64,000 nt of DNA from Apoda limacodes (lineage: Eukaryota; Arthropoda; Insecta; Lepidoptera; Limacodidae). Position 1 is the first letter of the stretch; the number at the start of each line of letters is the position of its first letter. Positions 11,501-20,127 of the stretch are shown piece after piece. A model generated the notes under the pieces. It searched no databases. It was not told the origin of the DNA and was given only the letters and a program-made list of their open reading frames with translations. Both the position numbers and the translations under genes were made by a program. The stretch is from positions 5,272,501-5,336,500 of the forward strand of contig OX291543.1 of NCBI GenBank assembly GCA_946406115.1, given 5' to 3'.

Positions 11501-12407
11501 TAGAGTTCATAGAGTTTTACAGTTTGAGCAAAGTCCTTGGTTGAAGAAATATATAGATTTAAATACACAACTAAGAACTTTAGCTAAAAGTGACTTTGAA
11601 AAAGATTTTTATAAACTTATGAATAATGCAGTCTTTGGTAAAACTATGGAAAATGTTGAAAAACGTGTTAATGTGAAATTGTTAACCCACTGGGAAAACC
11701 GTGGAAAAATTCAAGGTGCACAAAGTTTAATTGCTCGCCCTGAGTTTCATAGTCTATCTATATTCTCCGAGTCTTTAATTGCTGTACAATTACAAAAGAC
11801 TAAGGTATATTTCAATAAACCATTTGTTTTAGGATTTTGTATATTAGAAATATCAAAAACATTGATGTATAACTTTCATTATAATTACATGAAAAGAAAA
11901 TACAATAATAGTGTCAAGTTATTATACACTGATACGGATAGCTTAGTTTACCATGTATTTACAGATAATTTTTATAATGATATAAAATCTGACTTAGAAT
12001 GTTTTTTCGATACTTCAGACTATCCTAGTGATAATGTTTATGGTTTCCCACTTTTAAATAAAAAGAAACTTGGATATTTTAAGGATGAGAACAATGGTAA
12101 AGTATTTCGGGAGTTTGTAGGACTTCGATCAAAAATGTATGCAATGGACATTGAAAGTAAGGTTATTGCTAAAGCTAAAGGTGTAAATAAAAGTGTGACA
12201 AAAAAAATGAATTTGGAAAATTATAAGTTGTGTCTATTTAATAAAAATGTAAATGTTTCACAAATGTGTAGGATTCGAAGTGTGAAACATACTATTTTTA
12301 CACAACAAATTAATAAAACTTGTCTATCCTGTAATGACACCAAGAGATATATTTTACCTAATTCAACAGATACATATGCTTGGGGTCATTTTAAGATTAA
12401 CTTATAG
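8507..12407 (+). CDS. polB: Protein-primed family B DNA polymerase, spliced
   Basis: It replicates the element's linear DNA. Exon 1 is 8507-8661 (starts MSLESFFFQNV). The intron is 8662-8743 (gtatac...cctacag), and exon 2 is 8744-12407. Phase 2 joins cleanly and gives about 1272 aa. Starting at the internal TTG (8772) would lose exon 1. Near the N-terminus there is a zinc-finger-like CQICELQ...H...H...C. A Cys/His cysteine-protease-like segment follows (QQCFKWALLSAL...NGHYCF), then a second finger (CDGCLLYF). Exonuclease motifs: YADFEAL (about 476), NLSNYDAHF (about 618), YLRTDVMLL (about 769). Polymerase motifs: FDANNLYGWAM (about 867), KLMNNAVFGKTMEN (about 1007), YTDTDSL (about 1114), then KAKGV. 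All key acidic residues are present, so it looks catalytically intact. It is the first gene inside the TIR, with its own TATA box. Confidence 0.93.
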
Positions 12408-12620
12408 TTTTGAAATAATAATAATATAGAGTATTAATTGTATCTGGTTTATGTGTGTTTAAAAAATGTAAGGTAATAACTATTATTAAGTAACCTAATG
12501 ATTGTAATTTTTTTTTTTTATTATTAATTATATTGTTTTTAATATATAAGTGTTTGTTTTTATTGCTTTCCTCCATATGAATTTGAACATTTTCAAAGAG
12601 AACACACATTAAAAATAATT
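12408..12620. other. Intergenic spacer, polymerase to ATPase
   Basis: An AT-rich 213-bp gap with long A/T runs (for example T10 near 12510). It probably holds a polymerase poly(A) signal and the ATPase promoter. The minus-strand open frame 12397-12609 is low-complexity and not credible. Confidence 0.5.
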
Positions 12621-13280
12621 ATGATTCATTTTTATCATCCCTTTACAGTAATTGTAGCTGGCCCTAGTGGATGTGGTAAATCAGTTTTTGTTAAAAATTT
12701 TGTGAAACATGCTAATGAGATTTGCAATCAACATTTTTCTAATATTATGTGGTGTTATGATGAAATGCAACCGTTATACAACTTGAACAATGTTAATTAT
12801 TACCAAGGTATTCCTGACCTCAGTATGTTTGATGGAGAACAACCACAACTAATAATAATCGATGACCTCATGCGAGAGTCTGATGGTCGTGTTGTTGACA
12901 TATTCACAAAGGGTAGTCATCATAGAAACATTAGTGTTTTCTATATTACACAAAATATATTCCATCAAGGTAAAGGACAGAGAGATATTTCTTTAAACTC
13001 TAGTTATATAGTCTACTTTAAAAATCCACGAGATAAAACACAAATTCGTTACTTAGCACGTCAAGTCTCACCTGAAAACATCAAATTTTTGGAAGATGCC
13101 TACAAAGATGCTACTAGTGAACCTCATGGCTACCTAATGATAGATTTAAAACAGGACACAATTGATATGTGTCGATTTAAAACGAGAATATTTCCTTCTG
13201 ACCAGAACTGCATTGTATATATACCTAAAAAAGGATTTAAATACAGCAAACATAATGAAATTCCAATCATTCATAAATAA
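12621..13280 (+). CDS. FtsK/HerA-type genome-packaging ATPase
   Basis: 219 aa, the usual size for the A32/FtsK-HerA packaging ATPases of Polintons and related viruses. These pump the genome into the capsid. Visible motifs are Walker A GPSGCGKS (residues 14-21), Walker B LIIIDD (77-82), and a polar sensor-like ITQN (109-112). Residues such as 'YFKNPRDKTQIRYLARQ' follow in the C-terminal half. The start is the first ATG after the AT-rich spacer and leaves a short N-terminus before Walker A, as expected. Its stop overlaps the next gene's ATG (TAATG). Confidence 0.92.
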   Translation: MIHFYHPFTVIVAGPSGCGKSVFVKNFVKHANEICNQHFSNIMWCYDEMQPLYNLNNVNYYQGIPDLSMFDGEQPQLIIIDDLMRESDGRVVDIFTKGSHHRNISVFYITQNIFHQGKGQRDISLNSSYIVYFKNPRDKTQIRYLARQVSPENIKFLEDAYKDATSEPHGYLMIDLKQDTIDMCRFKTRIFPSDQNCIVYIPKKGFKYSKHNEIPIIHK

Positions 13281-13609
13281 TGCATTCAAGAGTGACTACA
13301 CATCAAGAACTTTTAAAATCGTTGCATGTATTGAAACCAAGACATAGAAAAGCTTTACTTAAATCTTGTAGTAAAGAAGAAATAAATTTTATTTGTGAGT
13401 GTATTTACAACGTATTACAGGGTAAAATACCCGTCAAGGAAAATGATAAAAACAAATTAAAAAAATATAAAAATATATTGAGAAAGTTGGTTTGTAAAGG
13501 AAGAAATCTACTTAGAAAAAACGTAATTATTCAAAGGGGTGGTGCCTTTTTACCTATTATTTTAGGATCTGTTCTAAGTGCCTTGGTGAGTTCAATTTTA
13601 AAACCTTAG
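13280..13609 (+). CDS. Conserved small Polinton protein, basic with hydrophobic C-terminus
   Basis: 109 aa, function not established. The N-terminal half is basic and helical-looking (KPRHRKALLKSC, then CECIYNVLQGKIPV). A Lys-rich central part ends in 'IIQRGGAFLPIILGSVLSAL', a hydrophobic tail that could be membrane-active or amphipathic. I recall similar small proteins beside the ATPase in other Polintons. The GG before the tail is a candidate processing site for the adenain-like protease, but the upstream residue (Q at P4) does not fit the strict adenoviral consensus. It starts at the A of the ATPase stop codon and ends 20 nt before the next ATG. Confidence 0.75.
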   Translation: MHSRVTTHQELLKSLHVLKPRHRKALLKSCSKEEINFICECIYNVLQGKIPVKENDKNKLKKYKNILRKLVCKGRNLLRKNVIIQRGGAFLPIILGSVLSALVSSILKP

Positions 13610-13628
13610 CAGGAAAATAAAAGCAGAA

Positions 13629-14414
13629 ATGGAACATGCTAAAAAAATGATTCTAATTGAACCTAATTTGATAGAAAAAATTAAAAAGGAAAATGAAACA
13701 CAAAGCGCTTTAAATACTTTATCCCGTTTAGATGGTGAAATGAAAGATATTTTAAATAGTAATGTAGAAGATAGAGAAAAATGGATTTTGTATTTACAAA
13801 CACTACAAAGGTATTTACATTTTACTGAAGTAGAACGACGACCATATCAAATACCAATTATAACCAAAACAGAAAGTTCGCCTAATTATAAAGATACTGA
13901 TGTCATTAAGGAAACAGTCCTTGACACTGAGCAGGTATCAAACATAAAATCAAAAACCATAAATGATACTGACTTAACCCCATTTTATTCAAAGCAACAA
14001 CTCTTGAAATTGATTCCTAAGACGTATATAAAACGAGGTGAATTACTAATAGAATCATTTTTTTCAAATAAAAATAAGGTAGATTGGGATACCAATGGAA
14101 CTGTTAGTATCAATAATATGAAAATACCAGGGAGTAACATTATAGACCTGGTGAATGATACACTAAGACCACTTAAACACAGTGATCCAATTGGGTGGCA
14201 AGAGTTTGCATCAGCATTAAAAGAAATTAAAATACCATTAACTTATATTGGAAATCCAAAAAGACTAGAATATATTAATAAACTTTACTTAGGTGATATA
14301 AAAGAAGAAATTCCACTTAACAAATTGCAATCAGATAATAGTTTTACTCCTACTAAGACTCATTTTAACAAAATGAAGAAAAAAATAGACTGGGAAAAAT
14401 GGACCCCCTATTAG
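13629..14414 (+). CDS. Conserved Polinton protein of unknown function
   Basis: 261 aa. The N-terminal half is charged and likely coiled (LIEKIKKENETQSALNTLSR...). The C-terminal half has a compact region with 'PKTYIKRGELLIESF', 'VDWDTNGTVSINNMKIPGSN' and 'IGWQEFASALKEIKIPL'. It ends in a basic/aromatic tail (KKKIDWEKWTPY). This combination recurs in Polinton-type elements next to the integrase or capsid genes and is usually annotated as hypothetical. No enzyme motif is visible. Its last 16 nt overlap the integrase start in another frame. Confidence 0.75.
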   Translation: MEHAKKMILIEPNLIEKIKKENETQSALNTLSRLDGEMKDILNSNVEDREKWILYLQTLQRYLHFTEVERRPYQIPIITKTESSPNYKDTDVIKETVLDTEQVSNIKSKTINDTDLTPFYSKQQLLKLIPKTYIKRGELLIESFFSNKNKVDWDTNGTVSINNMKIPGSNIIDLVNDTLRPLKHSDPIGWQEFASALKEIKIPLTYIGNPKRLEYINKLYLGDIKEEIPLNKLQSDNSFTPTKTHFNKMKKKIDWEKWTPY

Positions 14415-15478
14415 AAATAAATCAGATTTACTATGATGTTTCTCATCCTGCTGGATATGGAGGTGTTAACAAACTCATCAACTCGTTAAAGGGAAAAATG
14501 ACAGCAAAACAAGTGAAAAATTGGTTGCAAGAACAAGAAACTTACACATTACATAAACCTGTAAGAAATAGATTTCCTAGAAATAAGTACATTTTATCTA
14601 ATTATAATGACTTGTGGCAGGTGGATTTAAGTGATATGCGCACTTATTCTGAATATAATGATGGTTTTAAATATATTCTGTGTGTTATTGATGTATTTAG
14701 TAAATATGCATTTGCTAGATATTTAAAAAAAAAGAACTCTATAACTATAAAAGAATGCTTTGAAAGTATATTTAATGAGTCAAAATCCTTACCTAACCAC
14801 ATTCAGTCAGATAAGGGAACTGAATTTGATTCTAAGGATGTGCAAAAATATTTTAAAAGTAAAGGTATAAACTATTACACCACTAACAATCCTGATATAA
14901 AAGCTAGTATCGTGGAACGCTTTCAAAGAACATTAAAGACAAAAATGTGGCGGTATTTCACACATCATAACACATATAGATATGTTGATATTTTAAAAGA
15001 TTTGATTTATTCTTATAATCATAGCTATCATTCAAGTATAAAAATGTGTCCCAAAGATGTTAACTCAGAAAATATTATGACTGTTTGGAATAATTTATAT
15101 GATAGAGATAAAGGGCAAAAGGCTATTCTAAACAGGTTTAAAGAAGGTGATTATGTTAGGATAACAAAACATAAACACATATTTCAAAAAGGATACGAGA
15201 GCAACTGGAGTGATGAAATATTTGTTATTACTTCAGTTATAAGAAGATCACCTTGGGTAGTTTATACGTTAAAAGATCTTCAAAATGAACCCATTACAGG
15301 TACATTTTATGAAAAAGAATTACAAAAAGTAATATACAACCCCACTCTCCCACATAAAATAGATAAAATACTCCACACTCGTTATTTTGGAAATAGAAAG
15401 CAAGTACTAGTGAAGTGGAAAGGTTATCCAAACAAATTTAATACTTGGGTATCATTAAAAGATATAGAAAAAATATGA
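14399..15478 (+). CDS. Retrovirus-like integrase with C-terminal chromodomain
   Basis: 359 aa. It inserts the linear element into host DNA and accounts for the 6-bp duplication. The rve core carries the catalytic triad: D76 (LWQVDLSDM), D138 (IQSDKGTEF) and E173 (SIVERFQRTL), with 34 residues between the last two. The C-terminus has a chromodomain-like segment (RYFGNRKQVLVKWKGYP...NTWV), which in related integrases guides insertion to marked chromatin. All three acidic residues are present, so it looks active. The ATG overlaps the upstream gene by 16 nt, and its TGA overlaps the next gene's ATG (ATGA). Confidence 0.95.
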   Translation: MDPLLEINQIYYDVSHPAGYGGVNKLINSLKGKMTAKQVKNWLQEQETYTLHKPVRNRFPRNKYILSNYNDLWQVDLSDMRTYSEYNDGFKYILCVIDVFSKYAFARYLKKKNSITIKECFESIFNESKSLPNHIQSDKGTEFDSKDVQKYFKSKGINYYTTNNPDIKASIVERFQRTLKTKMWRYFTHHNTYRYVDILKDLIYSYNHSYHSSIKMCPKDVNSENIMTVWNNLYDRDKGQKAILNRFKEGDYVRITKHKHIFQKGYESNWSDEIFVITSVIRRSPWVVYTLKDLQNEPITGTFYEKELQKVIYNPTLPHKIDKILHTRYFGNRKQVLVKWKGYPNKFNTWVSLKDIEKI

Positions 15479-16110
15479 TTAAGGAAGATTTTTATTTAAC
15501 TTTGCTCAGTAATAGTTCAATGGAATATTTTCCGAGTAATACCACTACAAATTTTTCACCAAAACTTCCAAAACCTATAAAATTAGAAGGACAGTGGTCT
15601 GTTGGAGTTGTAGAATTTCAATACCCATGTAGTATGTTTACAGTTCAAGAGGGTGAAAATATAATGTATATTACTAAGAAAATGATAGTACCTTTGGATA
15701 AATCAATATCATCAGTCATTTATAAAAATCATATACCTGCAACCAATTATGATAATATTGATAACATTTTAAAAGCCTTAAACCTAAAAGAAAACTGTCG
15801 CTTTCATTATGATAAAGTTTCCCAGATGGTCTCTGTTCAAATTAACGATAAAAATATATCATCTTTAACGTTATCATCAAAGTTAAGTATTCAACTTAGC
15901 TTTGAACCAAAAACTAATTTAATAACAAAAAATGTTGGAAGATACCCACCCAATTTACATTTAGGATTACCTTCTCAATTATTTGTTTACTGTGATATAA
16001 TTGATCCGCAAATAGTTGGAGATGTTATGACACCATTGTTAAGAATAATACCTTTAGACCCCGAGAAATATATCTATGGTGCTTATAAGATGCATGTACT
16101 TTACAATTGA
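15475..16110 (+). CDS. Minor capsid (penton-type) protein, 3' end frame-broken
   Basis: The start chosen is the ATG at 15475, which overlaps the integrase stop; an upstream ATG at 15445 is in integrase coding. The 211-aa open part contains 'FYLTLLSNSSMEYFPSN', 'KPIKLEGQWSVGVVEFQYP' and 'RYPPNLHLGLPSQLFVYCDI', features of the Polinton single-jelly-roll minor capsid protein. It stops at 16108-16110. The following bases, in the +1 frame, continue as protein-like sequence to a stop at 16193-16195. So the original reading frame is interrupted near 16080-16105. The product lacks its normal C-terminus unless this is a sequencing error. Confidence 0.85.
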   Translation: MIKEDFYLTLLSNSSMEYFPSNTTTNFSPKLPKPIKLEGQWSVGVVEFQYPCSMFTVQEGENIMYITKKMIVPLDKSISSVIYKNHIPATNYDNIDNILKALNLKENCRFHYDKVSQMVSVQINDKNISSLTLSSKLSIQLSFEPKTNLITKNVGRYPPNLHLGLPSQLFVYCDIIDPQIVGDVMTPLLRIIPLDPEKYIYGAYKMHVLYN

Positions 16111-16195
16111 AATAGATATAAGAACAAACACTGGTAATAAAATACCATTTCAATTTGGGACCGCATATGTTAAACTACACTTTAAGCGATTATAA
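16100..16195 (+). pseudogene. Out-of-frame C-terminal remnant of the minor capsid gene
   Basis: In the frame starting at 16100 there are 31 codons reading through 'EIDIRTNTGNKIPFQFG' to a TAA at 16193-16195. That TAA overlaps the next gene's ATG by one base (TAATG), the same junction style seen at 13280 and 16641. This supports it as the original gene end, now out of frame with 15475-16110. I cannot tell from this copy alone whether a single base or a longer segment is missing. Confidence 0.8.
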
Positions 16196-16641
16196 TGCAT
16201 AATAACAGTATTTGTCCCTATGAGCAATACTATTCACACCAAGCAGGATCAGGAATTGGTGTAATTTATAAAGGTGTACCACATCAACGTGGTCATGGAA
16301 TAGGAAGCTTTTTAGGAGGCCTGTTTCGATCAGTACTACCTTTATTATCAAGTGGGGCAAGAGTAATTGGTAAAGAGGCTCTTAATGCTGGAGTGGGATT
16401 ATTAAGCGATATGATAAGCCAGAAACCAATTAATGAATCTGTGCAAACACGGTTAAAAGATGTAAGTAGTAATTTAAAACGAAGAGCAGATGATAAAATT
16501 GAAAGACTAATGAATGGATCAGGTTATATAACGAAACGTCAACGTCGGTTTCATTCCATTCCGTCAACAGCTTTGAAAGAGTTGAGAGCTAGAAAGTATA
16601 AAATTAATAGAAATACTAAAGATATATTTTCAAACAAATAA
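16195..16641 (+). CDS. pVI-like minor virion protein
   Basis: 148 aa. The region 'GHGIGSFLGGLFRSVLPLL' near residues 36-54 is an amphipathic/hydrophobic Gly-rich helix. A conserved 'GARVIGKEALNAGVGLLSD' follows, then a basic segment (LKRRADDKIERL). This is the layout of Polinton and adenovirus pVI/pX-type proteins, which link capsid and core and disrupt membranes. 'MNGSG' fits the adenain type II cleavage pattern (M/I/L)-X-G-X|G and precedes a basic KRQRR tail, so processing by the protease at 18026 is plausible. Its ATG overlaps the remnant stop upstream, and its TAA overlaps the major capsid ATG. Confidence 0.8.
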   Translation: MHNNSICPYEQYYSHQAGSGIGVIYKGVPHQRGHGIGSFLGGLFRSVLPLLSSGARVIGKEALNAGVGLLSDMISQKPINESVQTRLKDVSSNLKRRADDKIERLMNGSGYITKRQRRFHSIPSTALKELRARKYKINRNTKDIFSNK

Positions 16642-17951
16642 TGTCATTCTTGCATAATCATTCATGTGAATGTATAAAATCAGAATTGGATTTATTTGCT
16701 TTACCAACAACTCAGACAAGTATTGAAAATGGACAATGGATACACTACAAACCTATATCATCCCTTACAGACGATGGACCAATTGAATTTCAAATTCCTG
16801 GTACGGGGGATGATTATATCGATTTGTCTCATACATTACTACATTTAAAAGTTAAAATTCGAAACCAAGATGGCACCAACTTAGCTGCTGCTACAGTAGT
16901 AGCCCCAACTAATAACTGGTTACACTCACTGTTCAATCAACTCGATGTGTATTTAAATCAAAAACTAGTATCTCCACCAAACAACACTTATGCTTATAGG
17001 GCATTTATAGAAACTTTATTAAACTATGGTCCAGCAGCTAAACAATCTCATCTGACTTGTGGACTATGGTATGAAGACACAGCTGGAAAAATGAATTCAC
17101 TAGATGATTCTAATGATGGATTTAAAAAAAGGAATCAATTTGTACGTGAGAGTAAAGAGGTAGAAATGGTAGGACATTTGCATGGGGATTTGTTTAATCA
17201 AGAAAAGTTTCTGATAAATGGTGTTGAAATTAGTCTTAAACTAGTACGATCAAGAGAAAGTTTTAATCTTATGGCTGGTGCAGATGCTAAACTGAAAGTT
17301 ACTTTTACTGACGCTACACTTATAGTTCGTAGAGCAAAAATTAGTCCAAGTGTATTATTAGCACATCAAAAAGTTTTAAGTGCAACGACCGCTAAGTATC
17401 CTATAACCAGAGCTGAAGTCAAAGTGCTCACAATACCTTCAGGACTTCAGGGAAAAACGCTTGATAACATATTTATTGGTCAAGTTCCAAAAAGGTGTAT
17501 AATAGGTTTTGTAAACAATGCTGCTTTTAATGGAAGTTTTAACAGAAACCCTTTTAACTTTGAAAACTATGGAATAAATACATTTAGTTTGTATATAGAT
17601 GGCCAACAAATACCATCAAAAGCTTTACAACCAATGTTTCACAACAATATATTTACCACAGCTTACCATACACTATTTTCCGGGTCAGGTATTCACTTTT
17701 TGAATGATGGTAATGCTATTTCTAGGGAACAATATGCAAATGGATATTGTTTGATGGCATTTGATTTAACTCCAGACTTATCAGCTAGTTCTACGTCTCA
17801 TTGGAATCTTATTAGACATGGAAGCGTAAGACTGGAAGTTCGTTTTGAAGCAGCACTCATACAAACAATAAACTGTATAGTGTATGCTGAATTTGATAAT
17901 GTTATTGAAATAGATAAAAATCGTAATGTTTCAGTAGATTACAGTAGCTAA
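16641..17951 (+). CDS. Major capsid protein (double jelly-roll, hexon-type)
   Basis: 436 aa, directly after the pVI-like gene with a shared TAATG. It contains 'DDYIDLSHTLLHLKVKI' and 'NNWLHSLFNQLDVYLNQKLV' near the N-terminus. 'PKRCIIGFVNNAAFNGSFNR' follows in the middle, then a C-terminal 'GSVRLEVRFEAAL'. These place it with Polinton double-jelly-roll major capsid proteins that form the icosahedral shell. The frame is open and full length for the family. The N-terminal Cys/His cluster (HNHSCEC) is notable but unexplained. Confidence 0.9.
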   Translation: MSFLHNHSCECIKSELDLFALPTTQTSIENGQWIHYKPISSLTDDGPIEFQIPGTGDDYIDLSHTLLHLKVKIRNQDGTNLAAATVVAPTNNWLHSLFNQLDVYLNQKLVSPPNNTYAYRAFIETLLNYGPAAKQSHLTCGLWYEDTAGKMNSLDDSNDGFKKRNQFVRESKEVEMVGHLHGDLFNQEKFLINGVEISLKLVRSRESFNLMAGADAKLKVTFTDATLIVRRAKISPSVLLAHQKVLSATTAKYPITRAEVKVLTIPSGLQGKTLDNIFIGQVPKRCIIGFVNNAAFNGSFNRNPFNFENYGINTFSLYIDGQQIPSKALQPMFHNNIFTTAYHTLFSGSGIHFLNDGNAISREQYANGYCLMAFDLTPDLSASSTSHWNLIRHGSVRLEVRFEAALIQTINCIVYAEFDNVIEIDKNRNVSVDYSS

Positions 17952-18025
17952 AAATATAATAAATAATTAGAACTCAATGAAAGGACTTATTATACTTTTG
18001 ACATTCATAATATCAACATTTTGAA

Positions 18026-18478
18026 ATGAATACTTTAGATATTCAAAAATGTTTAAAGATAATTTCTCCGAAAATTAAACTAAATGTATTTGCTGCAAAT
18101 AGATTACCAGTACTCATGCACCTACCTGCTTTTCTCATTAGTAATTTAGATGTTGACAATCAACCTGGATCGCATTGGGTGGGAATACATATTAATAAAA
18201 ATGGATTAGGTGAATACTTTGATTCTTATGGTCGTAAACCTAGTAGACATCATTTATATTTCTTAAATAAGAATACTAAGATATGGAGTTACAATAATAA
18301 AAGAGTTCAAAATGACTTTACAACTGTTTGTGGGGAATATTGTCTTGTTTATTTGTATTTTAAGTTTCATGGTAAATCAATGATTGATTTTGTAAACCAC
18401 TTTAGTAATAACACTCTATGTAATGATATTTTATTATATGATATGTTTAAAACAATTTTTGATAATAAAACTTTTTAA
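18026..18478 (+). CDS. Adenain-like cysteine protease
   Basis: 150 aa. It is a maturation protease that would cleave virion precursor proteins. The expected catalytic set is visible: His50 (GSHWVGIHI), Asp66 (EYFDSYG), Gln95 and Cys102 (VQNDFTTVCGEYC). The Gln-to-Cys spacing of 7 equals that of adenovirus protease (Q115/C122). It lies 74 nt after the major capsid gene and is the last plus-strand gene before the right TIR. The frame is intact and all catalytic residues are present. Confidence 0.92.
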   Translation: MNTLDIQKCLKIISPKIKLNVFAANRLPVLMHLPAFLISNLDVDNQPGSHWVGIHINKNGLGEYFDSYGRKPSRHHLYFLNKNTKIWSYNNKRVQNDFTTVCGEYCLVYLYFKFHGKSMIDFVNHFSNNTLCNDILLYDMFKTIFDNKTF

Positions 18479-18628
18479 AATAAAAAAATGTTTTTTTCTT
18501 ATGTGTGTGTGTTTGTGTAATTAGTGGTTAAAAAACAAAAAAATATTTTTTATTTATATCATTTATTCATAATAAAACTCAAACATGATACAATTTGATT
18601 CAAAGTTGATTTCGAGTAATACTGAAGC
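18479..18628. other. Spacer between protease and right TIR
   Basis: A 150-bp AT-rich gap with GT repeats (about 18499-18517) and several AATAAA-like words, fitting a transcript end. The word ATACTGAAGCTGGTTCT sits across the TIR inner boundary. A near copy (ATACTGAGGCTGGTTCT) lies inside the left TIR at about 7600-7616. Confidence 0.5.
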
Positions 18629-18660
18629 TGGTTCTTATAAATTAATTTAGCTATTAGAGA

Positions 18661-19327
18661 TTACTTTTTAAAAAAGTATTTTTTACAGTTATTGGTTTCT
18701 GCTATTTGCTTCGTGATATCAAATATGATACCCTTCGTTTGCTCATATTTTTCATCTTTTGTATCCGTATAATATTTGGTCCTCACTTCTGAGTGTTTCC
18801 AATGTTCATCTACTGGTACTTTTTTCAATTTTATGAGGTCATACACCTCAATTTTTATCAAATGTGTAGCATGAGCCCCATCATCATTATTATCATTATT
18901 ATTATCATCATAAGTATGTGACACCAGGGATACCATCTTTTGAAGATCTCGCCACTGTAGAGCTGAGTTTCTTTTTCTTCTGATTGGTCCCCTCAAAGAA
19001 TGAGTCGATACTATTTCGACGAGACCGTTTGAGCTTTGTTGTTTCTAAGGCCTTCTCAGTTGATTGCTCATCATCCGATGTAGCGTAGTAGTAATGCTTG
19101 AACGTGTTTTCTTCCATTACGTTAAATGTTGAATTCTGTAATAAAATAAGCCTATGCTTTAAAAACATATTTGTATAATAATTTGAATAAAAAATTTACC
19201 TAAAGTGAAAACCTAAACAAAATTGGTTTAAGTAATAGACATTCAAACAAACACATAGTTTTGAGGGTCTGTAATATATAATAAATATAGATAAAGAATT
19301 ATAAAGCAAAAAAACACATACCTCCAT
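18661..19327 (-). CDS. Small spliced gene inside the right TIR (copy 2)
   Basis: Mirror of the gene at 7636-8302 with the same total length. The mini-exon ATG is at 19327-19325, the exon 2 acceptor lies after 19135, and the two overlapping frames end at 18908 and 18661. The second frame is identical in amino acids to the left copy; the first differs by one residue (Arg instead of Gln in KLKxSRRNS). Function unknown. Preservation of both frames in both arms may reflect selection or simply TIR homogenisation. Confidence 0.5.
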
Positions 19328-19642
19328 AGCTTTTTTTTGAAGGAAATAGAACCAGCCTCAGTATCACACTTGATGATAAATTGTAACTCGAATGAATACT
19401 ATCGACTAGTGTTTATGGATCCTATATATATACGATTTATCTTACAAGTACAAATATAATTAAAAAGGTATTAGGAATGTCACCACAAACATCATTATCG
19501 CACTCACGACATTGTAATTAAATAAGAATAACTAATAAACGGAAAAATACGATAGACCCATTACGATAATGATATAACTACTTAACAAAACTACACAGAA
19601 CCCACAGTGATGTCACGTGGTAGTTCTGGTCAAGCGTGAGTC

Positions 19643-19935
19643 GACGTATCCCAGACACAGGGGGTGGTTTTGAGAGTGGTCAAGCGCGAGTCGCCACACC
19701 CCAGACACAGGGGTGGTTTTGAGAGTGGTCAAGCGCGAGTCGCCACACCCCAGACACAGGGGTGGTTTTGAGAGTGGTCAAGCGTGAGTCGCCACACCCC
19801 AGACACAGGGGTGGTTTTGAGAGTGGTCAAGCGCGAGTCGCCACACCCCAGACACAGGGGTGGTTTTGAGAGTGGTCAAGCGCGAGTCGCCACACCCCAG
19901 ACACAGGGGTGGTTTTGAGAGTGGTCAAGCGCGGG
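19643..19935 (-). repeat. 49-bp tandem array in the right TIR
   Basis: Six units, the inverted counterpart of 7026-7320. They include the divergent innermost unit (GACGTATCCC) and the GCGTGAG variant in the same relative position. Confidence 0.9.
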
Positions 19936-20121
19936 CGTGCGGGGGGCAGAAAAGTTTTTAGGCGAGGGGTTGGGGTTGGAGGGTAGTGCGCCAGAACCAA
20001 CGATGTATTGAGAGTGGTCAAGCGCGAGTCGTACAAAGCAGGAGTTGGTGAGCTTTTTTTTAGGCGAGGGGTTGAGGTTGGGGGGTAGTGCGCCAGCCAG
20101 AACCAACGAATCCCCTCTACT

Positions 20122-20127
20122 GACTTA
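20122..20127. repeat. Target-site duplication, right (GACTTA)
   Basis: Identical to 6866-6871 and directly adjacent to the terminal ACT of the provirus. Confidence 0.9.

Larger units (their letters stand above)
6872..20121 (+). mobile_element. Complete Polinton/Maverick (adintovirus-type) provirus
   Basis: This 13,250-bp element begins AGTAGAGGGG, ends CCCCTCTACT, and is flanked by the six-base repeat GACTTA. Long inverted repeats enclose a block of plus-strand genes in the usual Polinton repertoire: protein-primed DNA polymerase B, FtsK/HerA-type packaging ATPase, rve integrase with chromodomain, minor and major capsid proteins, pVI-like protein and adenain-like protease. The combination of a retrovirus-like integrase with a family B polymerase defines Polintons/adintoviruses. 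All core frames are open except the end of the minor capsid gene. It lies 0.44 kb upstream of the first tetraspanin coding exon. Near-intact genes and near-identical terminal repeats imply a fairly recent insertion (inference). Confidence 0.95.
18629..20121 (-). repeat. Right terminal inverted repeat of the provirus
   Basis: Reverse complement of 6872-8334, plus about 30 extra bp near the outer tip. That tip contains a second copy of a unit reading (minus strand) 'ctggcgcactacc...cccctcgcct'. It ends CCCCTCTACT, followed by the GACTTA duplication. Confidence 0.93.

Noticed and set aside
15445..15474. Upstream ATG of the minor capsid frame
   Set aside because: It lies inside integrase coding sequence; the ATG at 15475 overlaps the integrase stop in the same style as neighbouring genes.
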